A stretch of 6,732 nucleotides of DNA. It comes from Pirellulales bacterium (GTDB lineage: Bacteria > Planctomycetota > Planctomycetia > Pirellulales > Thermoguttaceae). A model generated the notes under the pieces. That model did no database searches and had not been told where the DNA came from. It saw nothing but the letters and a program-made list of their open reading frames with translations. The DNA is taken from the NCBI GenBank assembly GCA_030617125.1, contig JAUWWA010000096.1, positions 1 through 6,732 of the forward strand. The letters are read 5' to 3'. Made by a program: the position numbers and the translations under genes. Shown piece by piece: positions 1 to 6,618 of this stretch; the first letter of the stretch is position 1; every line of letters begins with the position of its first letter.

Positions 1-47
1 CGGACGGGCAGACGGTTGAAATCGGCCGACCGGTTCGGCGCCGGCGG

Positions 48-75
48 TTGAGATTCGAGGAGAATGTGGTATAGA
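48..75 (+). promoter_or_regulatory. Possible sigma70-type promoter of the four-gene + strand operon
   Basis: A -35-like TTGAGA at 48-53 (5 of 6 to TTGACA) is followed after 16 bp by TATAGA at 70-75 (4 of 6 to TATAAT). The bases TGG lie directly before the -10, giving an extended -10 of the TGn type. Transcription would begin near 82, leaving a leader of about 37 nt before the first start codon. Promoter consensus in the presumed phylum is not well defined, and a weak reading frame from an upstream gene could also cross this stretch, so this is a candidate only. Confidence 0.35.
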
Positions 76-106
76 TAGGTTCTCGGCCAACACCCAATTT
101 CAATGT

Positions 107-112
107 GGAGGA
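107..112 (+). promoter_or_regulatory. Ribosome binding site of the exported oxidoreductase gene
   Basis: GGAGGA lies 6 nt before the ATG at 119. It is the strongest Shine-Dalgarno sequence on the + strand of the window and fixes the start of the first gene. That start leaves a complete Tat signal at the N-terminus. Confidence 0.75.
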
Positions 113-118
113 CTTGCC

Positions 119-1444
119 ATGACTGAACCCAAACAGCGTCAATCGCGTGGGCGACATTCGCGACGCGGATTTCTCAAGTCCAGTGCGAAAATGGTCGGTG
201 CGACGGTCGCTGGCGGTGTGGCGTTCAGCCGAACTGTCCATGCCGCCGGCGATGATACCCTGAAGATCGGACTGGTAGGCTGTGGGGGCCGAGGGACAGG
301 CGCCGTGTCCAACGCCCTGACCGCCGACAAGAACACCATACTAACCGCTGTGGCCGACGCCTTCGCCGACCGGACGGAAAAAAGCGTTGAGCAGTTGAAG
401 AAGAAGTTTCCGGACCGGGTCGCCGTGGACGCCGACCATCGCTTTGCGGGTTTCGACGCTTATGAGAAGGTGATCGCCAGCGGCGTGGACGTGGTGCTCC
501 TGGCCACGCCGCCGCACTTCCGCCCCATGCACCTGAAGGCCTGCGTGGAAGCCGGCAAGCACGTGTTTGCCGAGAAACCGATGGCCGTCGACGCGCCCGG
601 CGTACGGAGCGTGCTGGCGGCCTGTGAAAAGGCCAAGCAGCAAGGGCTCAGCATCGTGTCCGGCCTGGTGTTTCGACATGACGCCGCGGTGCGGGAAACG
701 ATGAAGCGGGTGCGCGGCGGGGCGATCGGCCGGATCGTGGCGCTCCAGGAAACCTACAACTGCGGCCCGCCCTGGTTCCGCAACCGCGACCGCCAGACGC
801 AGTGGACCGAGATGGAGTACCAGATGCGCAACTGGTATCCGTTCACCTGGCTCTCGGGCGACCACAACGTCGAGCAGCACGTGCATAGCCTGGACAAAGC
901 CGCCTGGGCCATGGGCGATGAACCGCCCCAAAGGGCCTGGGGCTCCGGGGGTCGCCAGGTCCGTTCCGAAATTACCTTTGGGCAGATTTTCGACCACCAC
1001 TGCGTCGTCTACGAGTACGCCAACGGGGTGCGGCTCTATTCGCACTGCCGGCGTCAGGCCGGGTGCGATAACGATACCTCCGACATCTTCCTGGGCAGCA
1101 AAGGCATGTGCAACGTGATGAAGTACCGGATTGACGGGCCCGGCGCGTGGCGCTACCGCGGTCCCAAAGGCAACATGTTCGTGGCGGAGCATGAGGCCCT
1201 GTTCAGCTCGATCCGAAGCGCCCAGGCGCTGAACGACGGGCTGCACATGGCGCGGAGCACCATGCTGGCTATCCTGGGGCGCATGGTGACCTACACCGGT
1301 CGGGCAATCACATGGGACCGGGCAATGAACTCCGAGGAGGACCTCTCGCCGGCCCGCTATGCCTGGGATGCCGATCCGCCCGTGCTGCCCGACCAAAACG
1401 GCCAGTACCCCATTGCCGTTCCGTGGATAACGAAGTTTATTTGA
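119..1444 (+). CDS. Tat-exported Gfo/Idh/MocA-family oxidoreductase
   Basis: This 441-residue protein is predicted to be an NAD(P)-dependent sugar or glycoside oxidoreductase acting outside the cytoplasm. The N-terminus carries a twin-arginine signal: SRRGFLK at residues 14-20, then an alanine/glycine/valine-rich stretch (about 24-36) and a likely cleavage site near VHA-A at 40-43. The mature part starts with a Rossmann strand and the dinucleotide loop GCGGRG (54-59). The family motif AEKP follows at 151-154, with K153 the usual catalytic or cofactor-contacting lysine. The C-terminal alpha/beta domain has a His-rich segment (about 247-263, H249, H254, H256, D259) where the family normally holds its catalytic histidine. 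Tat export fits a protein that folds with its nucleotide before crossing the membrane. Length is normal for exported members. It is the first gene of a probable operon, 25 nt before a second family member. Exported relatives include the GH109 glycosidases, but I do not see the motif I associate with that family, so the substrate remains unknown. Confidence 0.92.
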   Translation: MTEPKQRQSRGRHSRRGFLKSSAKMVGATVAGGVAFSRTVHAAGDDTLKIGLVGCGGRGTGAVSNALTADKNTILTAVADAFADRTEKSVEQLKKKFPDRVAVDADHRFAGFDAYEKVIASGVDVVLLATPPHFRPMHLKACVEAGKHVFAEKPMAVDAPGVRSVLAACEKAKQQGLSIVSGLVFRHDAAVRETMKRVRGGAIGRIVALQETYNCGPPWFRNRDRQTQWTEMEYQMRNWYPFTWLSGDHNVEQHVHSLDKAAWAMGDEPPQRAWGSGGRQVRSEITFGQIFDHHCVVYEYANGVRLYSHCRRQAGCDNDTSDIFLGSKGMCNVMKYRIDGPGAWRYRGPKGNMFVAEHEALFSSIRSAQALNDGLHMARSTMLAILGRMVTYTGRAITWDRAMNSEEDLSPARYAWDADPPVLPDQNGQYPIAVPWITKFI

Positions 1445-1469
1445 CGTCTATCCACTGGAAAGGGAAGCC

Positions 1470-2516
1470 ATGTCAGAATCGCCGGTTCGTTTTGGCCTGA
1501 TCGGTTTTGGGGCGTGGGGCAAGCACCACGCCGAAGCCATTGCAAAGACCCAAGGCGCGTGTCTGGCCGCAATCGCAGAGCATTCGGAAGAGTCGCAGGA
1601 GGTTGCCCGTGAGACTTATCCCGAGGCCGACGTGGTCGGTGATTATCGTGAACTCGTCGCGCGCGATGATTTAGACATCGTCGACGTCGTGCTGCCGAGC
1701 CACGTGCATCACGAGGTCGCCTCGGCGGTGCTCTCTTCGGGAAAGCACCTGCTGCTGGATAAGCCGATGTGCCTGTCGGTCGAGGATTGCGACGACCTGC
1801 TACGGCTTGCGAAGAAGAACGACAAGCTGCTGGCGATTGACCACGAGGATCGCCTTTCCTCGCTGTGGGGAAAGGTGAAAGCGATGGTGGACGACGGTTT
1901 CGTGGGCGAACCGCAGTACGTGCTGGTGGACCTGTCACGGAATCCGTATCGCTTGGGCGCCGACGGCTGGCGGTTCGATATCAAGCGCGTGGGCAACTGG
2001 ATCCTGGAAGAGCCGATCCACTTCTTCGACCTGGCCCGATGGTATCTGAGTTCGGCCGGCCGGCCGGAGACGGTCTACGCTACGGCGAACTCCCGCCAGC
2101 CGAACCATCCGGAGTTGCAGGACAACTTCAGCGCCATCGTCCGGTTCACCGGCGGCGCGTATGCAGTGATCACCCAGACACTCAGCGCTTTCGAGCACCA
2201 TCAAACGGTCAAGGTGACCGGCACCAAGGGGGCCTTGTGGGCGAGCTGGAGCGGCGCGATGGACCGCACGCGCCACCCGACCTCCTTCCTGAAGGCATTC
2301 GACGGGGAAAAACTTCGCGACGTGCCGATTACCAAGATCGCCGGCGAACTCTTCGAGTTGGAAGACCACATGGCGGCGCTGGTCGCTGTGATCCGCGACG
2401 GCGGCGAGTTGCCGTGCAGCGGCGAGGACGGGCGGTGGTCGGTCGCCATGTGCCTGGCCGCGCAGCAGTCGGTCGATGCGGGCCAACCGGTATCCATCCA
2501 GCAAACATTACCGTAG
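1470..2516 (+). CDS. Cytoplasmic Gfo/Idh/MocA-family oxidoreductase
   Basis: A 348-residue NAD(P)-dependent dehydrogenase of the Gfo/Idh/MocA type, probably acting on a sugar, sugar acid or inositol-like substrate in the cytoplasm, since no signal peptide or membrane segment is seen. The Rossmann fold begins at once: RFGLIGFGAWG (7-17) contains the GxGxxG nucleotide loop. The family EKP motif appears as LDKP (96-99), a common Asp variant that keeps K98. The C-terminal domain contains EEPIHFFDLARW (180-191), where H184 and D187 occupy the positions of the usual catalytic His/Asp pair. Length is typical. The ATG at 1470 follows a purine-rich AGGGA (1461-1465) 4 nt upstream, and the preceding stop is 25 nt away, so the genes are probably cotranscribed. 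Sequence features differ enough from the exported neighbour that this is a different subfamily rather than a recent duplicate. The exact substrate cannot be told. Confidence 0.92.
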   Translation: MSESPVRFGLIGFGAWGKHHAEAIAKTQGACLAAIAEHSEESQEVARETYPEADVVGDYRELVARDDLDIVDVVLPSHVHHEVASAVLSSGKHLLLDKPMCLSVEDCDDLLRLAKKNDKLLAIDHEDRLSSLWGKVKAMVDDGFVGEPQYVLVDLSRNPYRLGADGWRFDIKRVGNWILEEPIHFFDLARWYLSSAGRPETVYATANSRQPNHPELQDNFSAIVRFTGGAYAVITQTLSAFEHHQTVKVTGTKGALWASWSGAMDRTRHPTSFLKAFDGEKLRDVPITKIAGELFELEDHMAALVAVIRDGGELPCSGEDGRWSVAMCLAAQQSVDAGQPVSIQQTLP

Positions 2517-2562
2517 CGGAACCATCGCGTGTCTTGCAGTGTAACAGGCGGGCGAGTACATC

Positions 2563-3975
2563 ATGGCTCAGACTGATAGTATCTCACCGAACGAGCAGCA
2601 GCCGGCAGGCTTTGCAGCGCGAGTCGGCTTCTTCGTGGTAAGGCGCAAACGTCCTGGCTTCGACCGGCAATGGGCAGCCCAGATCGAGCAGGCCGCCTGG
2701 GACGCACTCCGCCAGAGTGAATTTGAGGCTTTTCGCCCGCCCACCCGCGTGGTCGATGACGACTCCTTGCGGCACGCCCTGCGGGAATCCGGACAGGCCG
2801 GTTGCGACGTCCTGCTCGTGTTGCAACCGACGATGGGCGACGGGCGCCTGGCGCCGATTCTGGCACAGCTTTGGGACGAACCGTTGGTGCTTTGGGCCAC
2901 GCCCGAACGGCCCGACGGCGACAAGGTCAGCTCGTGCTCGCTGGTCGGGACCCATGTGTTCGCCTCCATTTTCCGGAAACTCAACCGACGGTTCGAGATT
3001 GCCTATGGAGATCCGAACGAAGCGAAGACCCGTCATGAGTTGAAGCTCGCTTTACAGGTGAGTACGGCTGCCGGCAAGTTGCGCCGGGCGAAGATAGGGC
3101 TGGTGGGCCATCACGCGCCGGGTTTCGTCAACATGGACGCAGAACCCTTCACCATGAGCCGAGACCTTGGCGTTCAGTTGCACCACTTTGGCCTGGAAGA
3201 GTTCTACCAGTTGGTCGAGTCCCAAGACGAGGGCGTCGTCCGGGAAGACGTCCAGCGCGTTTGGGCCATGGGTCTGCCGTTCGAGGACGGCCTGGACAAG
3301 AACGATTTGACTCTCGGCAGCCGCTATTACCTCGCCCTACGGGCCTTGCTGACCGAGGAGCATCTGGACGGACTGGCCTTGCGCTGCTGGCCGGAGTTGC
3401 CCAACCGGTTCGGTCAGTGGCCGTATCTCGCCATGACGCGGCTGGCCGACGAAGGTCAGGTCGTGGCCCTGGAAGGGGACGTCGACGGAGCCGTGTCCTG
3501 CCTGATCGGCCGGCTGCTGGGCGCCGGGGTGGGCTCCATCAGCGATTGGCTGGAACACGACGAGCACACGATCACCCTCTGGCATCCCGGCCACGCGCCG
3601 CGGGCTATGTGCGAGCCGGGCACGCTTCGCCTTGGGCGGCATTTCAACGACGACAAGCCCATGGTGGTCAACGGCACGCTGAAGATCAACCAGCCCGTTA
3701 CCCTGTTCCGTCTGTGGCCTTGCAACGGCATGTACCGCATGACTGCCTGGAATGGCCGGACGATCGCGCCGCAGCGCAACCTGTTAGGAACACACGGCCT
3801 GGTGGCCGTCGAGGACCGTAACGTGCACCAGTGTTTTGACACCCTCTGCCATGCAGGCATGCCCCATCACGTAACCCTCATGCTCGGTCACCATACCGAC
3901 ACCTTGAAACGACTGGCTCGACATCTGGGCCTCGCCTGGATAGTCGGCGCTTCGTTGCCCTCCGCATACAAATGA
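2563..3975 (+). CDS. L-fucose/L-arabinose isomerase-like protein (COG2407 type)
   Basis: A 470-residue cytoplasmic protein resembling the L-fucose isomerase-related family, whose characterised relatives interconvert aldoses and ketoses with a divalent metal. The N-terminal half is alpha/beta (GFFVVRRKRPGFD at 22-34; LVGHHAPGF at 180-188). The diagnostic part is the second half: DGLALRCWPEL (269-279), EGDVDGA (304-310), LWHPGHAP (339-346) and GMPHHVTLMLG (432-442). By analogy with arabinose and fucose isomerases, E278, E304 or D306 and one of H341, H435 or H436 are candidate metal ligands; this assignment is inference. The start follows an in-frame stop at 2542-2544, so no longer N-terminus is possible; the ribosome binding site is weak (GGCGAG at 2551-2556). 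The gene lies 46 nt after the second oxidoreductase and overlaps the next gene by 4 nt. Substrate unknown; a 6-deoxyhexose, pentose or modified hexose are all possible. Confidence 0.85.
   Translation: MAQTDSISPNEQQPAGFAARVGFFVVRRKRPGFDRQWAAQIEQAAWDALRQSEFEAFRPPTRVVDDDSLRHALRESGQAGCDVLLVLQPTMGDGRLAPILAQLWDEPLVLWATPERPDGDKVSSCSLVGTHVFASIFRKLNRRFEIAYGDPNEAKTRHELKLALQVSTAAGKLRRAKIGLVGHHAPGFVNMDAEPFTMSRDLGVQLHHFGLEEFYQLVESQDEGVVREDVQRVWAMGLPFEDGLDKNDLTLGSRYYLALRALLTEEHLDGLALRCWPELPNRFGQWPYLAMTRLADEGQVVALEGDVDGAVSCLIGRLLGAGVGSISDWLEHDEHTITLWHPGHAPRAMCEPGTLRLGRHFNDDKPMVVNGTLKINQPVTLFRLWPCNGMYRMTAWNGRTIAPQRNLLGTHGLVAVEDRNVHQCFDTLCHAGMPHHVTLMLGHHTDTLKRLARHLGLAWIVGASLPSAYK
3972..3975 (+). promoter_or_regulatory. 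ATGA stop-start overlap coupling isomerase and deacetylase translation
   Basis: The deacetylase ATG (3972-3974) overlaps the isomerase TGA (3973-3975). The bases before it (about 3955-3971) are pyrimidine-rich and contain no purine-rich ribosome binding site. Initiation therefore probably depends on ribosomes finishing the isomerase, which would keep the two proteins in a fixed ratio. That is known behaviour for ATGA junctions and is inferred here. Confidence 0.7.
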
Positions 3976-4910
3976 ACTCTCCAATCACAGAAAGTCCCCC
4001 CGGCGATTTCGACCTGCAAGTCAACGGCTACCTCGGCGTCGACTTCAACGTTGACGCCCTGACCGCCGAGGCGCTGCGTCGGGCGTGCGAAGGCATTCGA
4101 GCGGACGGCGTCGGGCAATTCCTCGCCACGATCATCAGCGACGATCTCGACAGCATGACCCGGCGGCTGCATCGCCTTGCCGAGTTCTATCACCAGGACG
4201 AGACCATCCGGCGAACGATGGCGGGGATTCATATCGAAGGTCCGTTCCTCAATGAAACGGACGGCTATCTCGGCGCCCACCCTCGCCATGCCGTGCGACC
4301 GGCCGAAGTGGACGCCGCGCTGCAACTGCTCGATGCGGCCGACGGGCTGACTCGCCTCGTGACGCTGGCCCCGGAACGCGATCCCGGCCTCAAGGTGACA
4401 CAACGCTTGATCGCCGAGGGCGTCACGGTCGCCGCCGGGCACTGCAATCCGACCAGCGACGAACTGGCTGCGGCCATCGACGCCGGGCTGTCCATGTTCA
4501 CCCATCTGGGCAACGGCTGCCCGATGCACATGCACCGCCACGACAACATCATCCAACGGGCATTGGCGCTTGCCGACCGCTTGTGGCTCTGCTTCATCGC
4601 CGACGGCGTCCACGTACCGACGCCGGCGCTTGGAAACTATCTTCGCTGTGCCGGCCTTGAGCGCTCGATCGTCGTGACCGACGCCATGTCGGCCGCCGGC
4701 CTCGGGCCGGGGCGGTACACGTTGGGCGACTGGAGCATCCAGGTCGGCGAAGATCTGGTGGCCCGATCGCCCGACGGCTCGCACTTCCTCGGCTCGTGCT
4801 CGACCATGCAGAGAATGCGGGAGAACCTTCGCAAGGATGTCGGGTTGTCGCCGGAGGAGATTGAGCTACTCGCGTCGATCAACCCGCGCCGGGCGCTGCG
4901 GCCATTGTGA
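3972..4910 (+). CDS. Compact NagA-like amidohydrolase (N-acetylglucosamine-6-phosphate deacetylase family)
   Basis: A 312-residue metal-dependent amidohydrolase of the NagA family, which removes the acetyl group from GlcNAc-6-phosphate in the cytoplasm. The visible motifs follow the family order: DLQVNG (14-19, like the QxN form of E. coli NagA), GIHIEGPFL (85-93; E89 metal ligand), AAGHCNPT (154-161; H157), THLGNGCPM (177-185; H178), FIADGVHVP (208-216; H214 substrate contact) and VTDAMSAAGL (235-244; D237 catalytic). FLGSCSTM (272-279) and NPRRAL (304-309) close the barrel. The protein is short: usual NagA is near 380 residues, with a small beta-sandwich made from both termini. Here the first barrel strand begins about 13 residues in, and the chain stops right after the NPxxAL helix. 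No missing C-terminus is found in another frame downstream. The ATG overlaps the isomerase stop (ATGA) with no Shine-Dalgarno before it, so translation is probably coupled. Catalytic residues are intact, so activity is likely; the exact substrate is uncertain. Confidence 0.85.
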   Translation: MNSPITESPPGDFDLQVNGYLGVDFNVDALTAEALRRACEGIRADGVGQFLATIISDDLDSMTRRLHRLAEFYHQDETIRRTMAGIHIEGPFLNETDGYLGAHPRHAVRPAEVDAALQLLDAADGLTRLVTLAPERDPGLKVTQRLIAEGVTVAAGHCNPTSDELAAAIDAGLSMFTHLGNGCPMHMHRHDNIIQRALALADRLWLCFIADGVHVPTPALGNYLRCAGLERSIVVTDAMSAAGLGPGRYTLGDWSIQVGEDLVARSPDGSHFLGSCSTMQRMRENLRKDVGLSPEEIELLASINPRRALRPL

Positions 4911-4990
4911 CAACAACGTCTGTCCAGCGGGCGCGTCTTGCCCGCCACTTGGTTGCGGCCGAAGCCCGCGTCAGCCCGCATTGCGTGGAC

Positions 4991-5015
4991 GATTGAACCG
5001 ACAACGGTTTCAATC
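4991..5015 (+). terminator. Probable terminator of the + strand operon
   Basis: GATTGAACCG (4991-5000) pairs with CGGTTTCAATC (5005-5015) around the loop ACAA: ten base pairs with a single bulged T. A pyrimidine-rich, T-containing run follows (5021-5040), though the clean T stretch starts a few bases after the stem, so the terminator is of moderate quality. It lies 80 nt after the deacetylase stop. Read on the other strand the stem is not followed by T residues, so it would not serve the convergent kinase well. A weaker 6-bp stem (4927-4932 with 4940-4945) lies upstream in the same 148-nt convergent gap. Confidence 0.5.
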
Positions 5016-5058
5016 AAGGCTTTCCCGCTTTTCCTTTTCTCCCCGCACAAGATCCGAA

Positions 5059-6603
5059 TCACGTGGAAATGCCCTTCAGTTCCACGAACGACTCGCGCAG
5101 CCGGTCGAACATGTTTTCGTATAGGCGAACGTAATTCCGGTAGCCCCGGTGGTTAGATTCATCGGGCTGGTACTCTTTCTCGCGCGTGGCGAGCTTCTTC
5201 GACTGCTCGCGCAGGTCGTCGTAAACGCCCACGCCGACCCCGGCCATCAGCGCATCGCCCAGAAGCGCGTAGTCGCACGTACCCAGCCGGACGTACGGCA
5301 AACCGGTCACGTCGCTCTTGATCTGGCTGAACAGATCGGAAGCGGCGCCGCCGCCGATCACGCGGACCTCGCTGGGGACTATGTCGGGGTAGTTCTCGCG
5401 CATGACCTTCAGCGCGTAGCCGTATTCGTAGGCGAAGCTTTCGAGCAATGCCCGGTAAAAGTGCTCCTTCTTGTGGTTCCAGGAATGGCCCATCCAGAGG
5501 CCGCGGATGTCCGGGTCGCTCGGGCAGCCGCGCCCACCGAGCGTCCCCAGGGCGAGCAGGCCTTCCGACCCCGGCGGCAGCGCGGCGGCTTTGCGGTCGA
5601 GGATCGCGTACGGCGAAACGCCCGCCTCCGCGGCTTCCTGCTGCTCTTCCGCGCCGAAGGTGTCCTTGAACCACTTGTGCGTGGCGCCCGAGCCCATCAG
5701 CACCATCGTTGGGTAGTATTGTCCGGCGACCGGCGAAGGGAAGGTTTCGAGCGTTCGGTATTTCGCGTCGGGCACGTAGCGGTCGACACACAAGCTAAGC
5801 GTGGCGAAGGTGGCCGACTCGTCGATCAAGGCGCCCGGCTCGACCATGCCGGCGCCGATGTATCCGGCGGGTTTGTCGCCCGCTCCGGCCACCAGTGGAA
5901 TACCGCTTCGCAACCCGCACTGCTCGGCCGCACTTTGCGTCAACTGCCCGATCACGCCGCTCGAATCGACGATCCGCGGCAGTTTCTCCTGGCCGATGTC
6001 AAAAAGTCCACACAGTTCGTCGGACCATCGGTTGTTGGGGATGTCGACGAGGCCGGTCATGATGAGATAGGTCCGATCGACGAAGGCCTCCTCGGCCGAA
6101 AGACCGGCCATCTTGCCCGCGACGAATCCCGCAAGGAAAACGAACTTCCGGGCGCGCCGGTACATTTCCGGGAACTCGTTTTTCCACCAGAGGATTTTGG
6201 AGCCGAAATAGGACGCGTTGCTTCCGCTTTGGCGGAGAATCTGCTCGCGGGCCTGCTGGAGCATCCGGCCGGTGTACGGCATGTATCGGGAGTCGAAGGG
6301 GTTGGACCACTCGGTCACCGCCTCGAAGTCGGCGTCGACGCCCATGGCCCCGCCCATCTGGCCCGAGAAACCAATGCCGGCGACGGCCCGTGCGTCCACG
6401 CCGGAGTGGTCGACGGCCTCGCGAACCGCCTCGAGCGCGAGCCGGTAGAACTCGTCGCCCGACTGGAGGCAGACGCCCGGCTCGGGGCGCTGTTCGGGCG
6501 CCGATTTTTCGATCCGGCCGAGACACTCGCCGCCGGTATTGTACACCGCGGATTTGATCAAACTGGTGCCCAGGTCGATCCCGATCAGGTAGGATTCTTT
6601 CAT
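5059..6603 (-). CDS. FGGY-family carbohydrate kinase, xylulokinase-like
   Basis: A 514-residue ATP-dependent sugar kinase that should phosphorylate a ketose, polyol or related substrate in the cytoplasm. Two actin-like domains are seen. The N-terminal domain (about 1-250) has the phosphate-1 loop GIDLGTS (8-14), a segment resembling FGGY signature 1 (YFGSKILWWKNE, 132-143) and GAGDKPAG (240-247), where D243 is the expected catalytic base. The C-terminal domain has ESATFATLS (262-270), the ATP-binding VIGGGAASDLFSQIKSD (415-431) and the closing ALLGDALMAGVGVG (446-459). Length is normal. XylB carries SGQMHG near residue 78 for substrate binding; here the stretch is SGQMGG (80-85), with Gly84 in place of His, so D-xylulose itself is not assured. 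The start is supported by GTGAGG (6614-6609) 5 nt upstream. The gene is convergent with the isomerase-deacetylase operon and could phosphorylate the isomerase product, but no shared regulation is visible. Confidence 0.92.
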   Translation of the reverse strand: MKESYLIGIDLGTSLIKSAVYNTGGECLGRIEKSAPEQRPEPGVCLQSGDEFYRLALEAVREAVDHSGVDARAVAGIGFSGQMGGAMGVDADFEAVTEWSNPFDSRYMPYTGRMLQQAREQILRQSGSNASYFGSKILWWKNEFPEMYRRARKFVFLAGFVAGKMAGLSAEEAFVDRTYLIMTGLVDIPNNRWSDELCGLFDIGQEKLPRIVDSSGVIGQLTQSAAEQCGLRSGIPLVAGAGDKPAGYIGAGMVEPGALIDESATFATLSLCVDRYVPDAKYRTLETFPSPVAGQYYPTMVLMGSGATHKWFKDTFGAEEQQEAAEAGVSPYAILDRKAAALPPGSEGLLALGTLGGRGCPSDPDIRGLWMGHSWNHKKEHFYRALLESFAYEYGYALKVMRENYPDIVPSEVRVIGGGAASDLFSQIKSDVTGLPYVRLGTCDYALLGDALMAGVGVGVYDDLREQSKKLATREKEYQPDESNHRGYRNYVRLYENMFDRLRESFVELKGIST

Positions 6604-6608
6604 GTTCG

Positions 6609-6614
6609 CCTCAC
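6609..6614 (-). promoter_or_regulatory. Ribosome binding site of the kinase gene
   Basis: On the - strand GTGAGG lies 5 nt before the kinase ATG (6603-6601). Spacing and composition fit a functional Shine-Dalgarno sequence and support the chosen start, which leaves the ATP-binding GIDLGTS motif at the expected distance from the N-terminus. Confidence 0.65.
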
Positions 6615-6618
6615 TGGA

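Noticed and set aside
3..74. Open frame reading DGQTVEIGRP and ending at TAG 72-74, possibly the 3' end of an upstream gene.
   Set aside because: Only 23 codons, with an arginine run late in it and no recognisable family. It also overlaps the candidate promoter. The left flank is needed to judge it.
341..1396. Long open frame on the - strand opposite the first oxidoreductase.
   Set aside because: It mirrors a well-supported gene with intact family motifs, its translation shows no domain, and long antisense frames are expected in GC-rich coding DNA.
2053..2066. GC-only palindrome made of repeated CCGG units.
   Set aside because: It lies inside the second oxidoreductase and encodes a plausible Ala-Gly-Arg-Pro turn; compositional effect of GC-rich codons rather than a site.
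1865..2641. 258-codon + strand frame overlapping the second oxidoreductase and the isomerase start.
   Set aside because: Arginine- and glycine-rich out-of-frame translation running across two real genes.
3888..4784. 298-codon open frame on the - strand opposite the deacetylase.
   Set aside because: Antisense shadow: the + strand carries every NagA catalytic motif and the - strand product has no recognisable fold or ribosome binding site.
4837..5124. Frame after the deacetylase that might restore a lost C-terminal domain by frameshift.
   Set aside because: Its translation is Arg/Cys-rich and shows none of the family's usual C-terminal glycine/aspartate pattern, so the short deacetylase is not explained by a simple frameshift.
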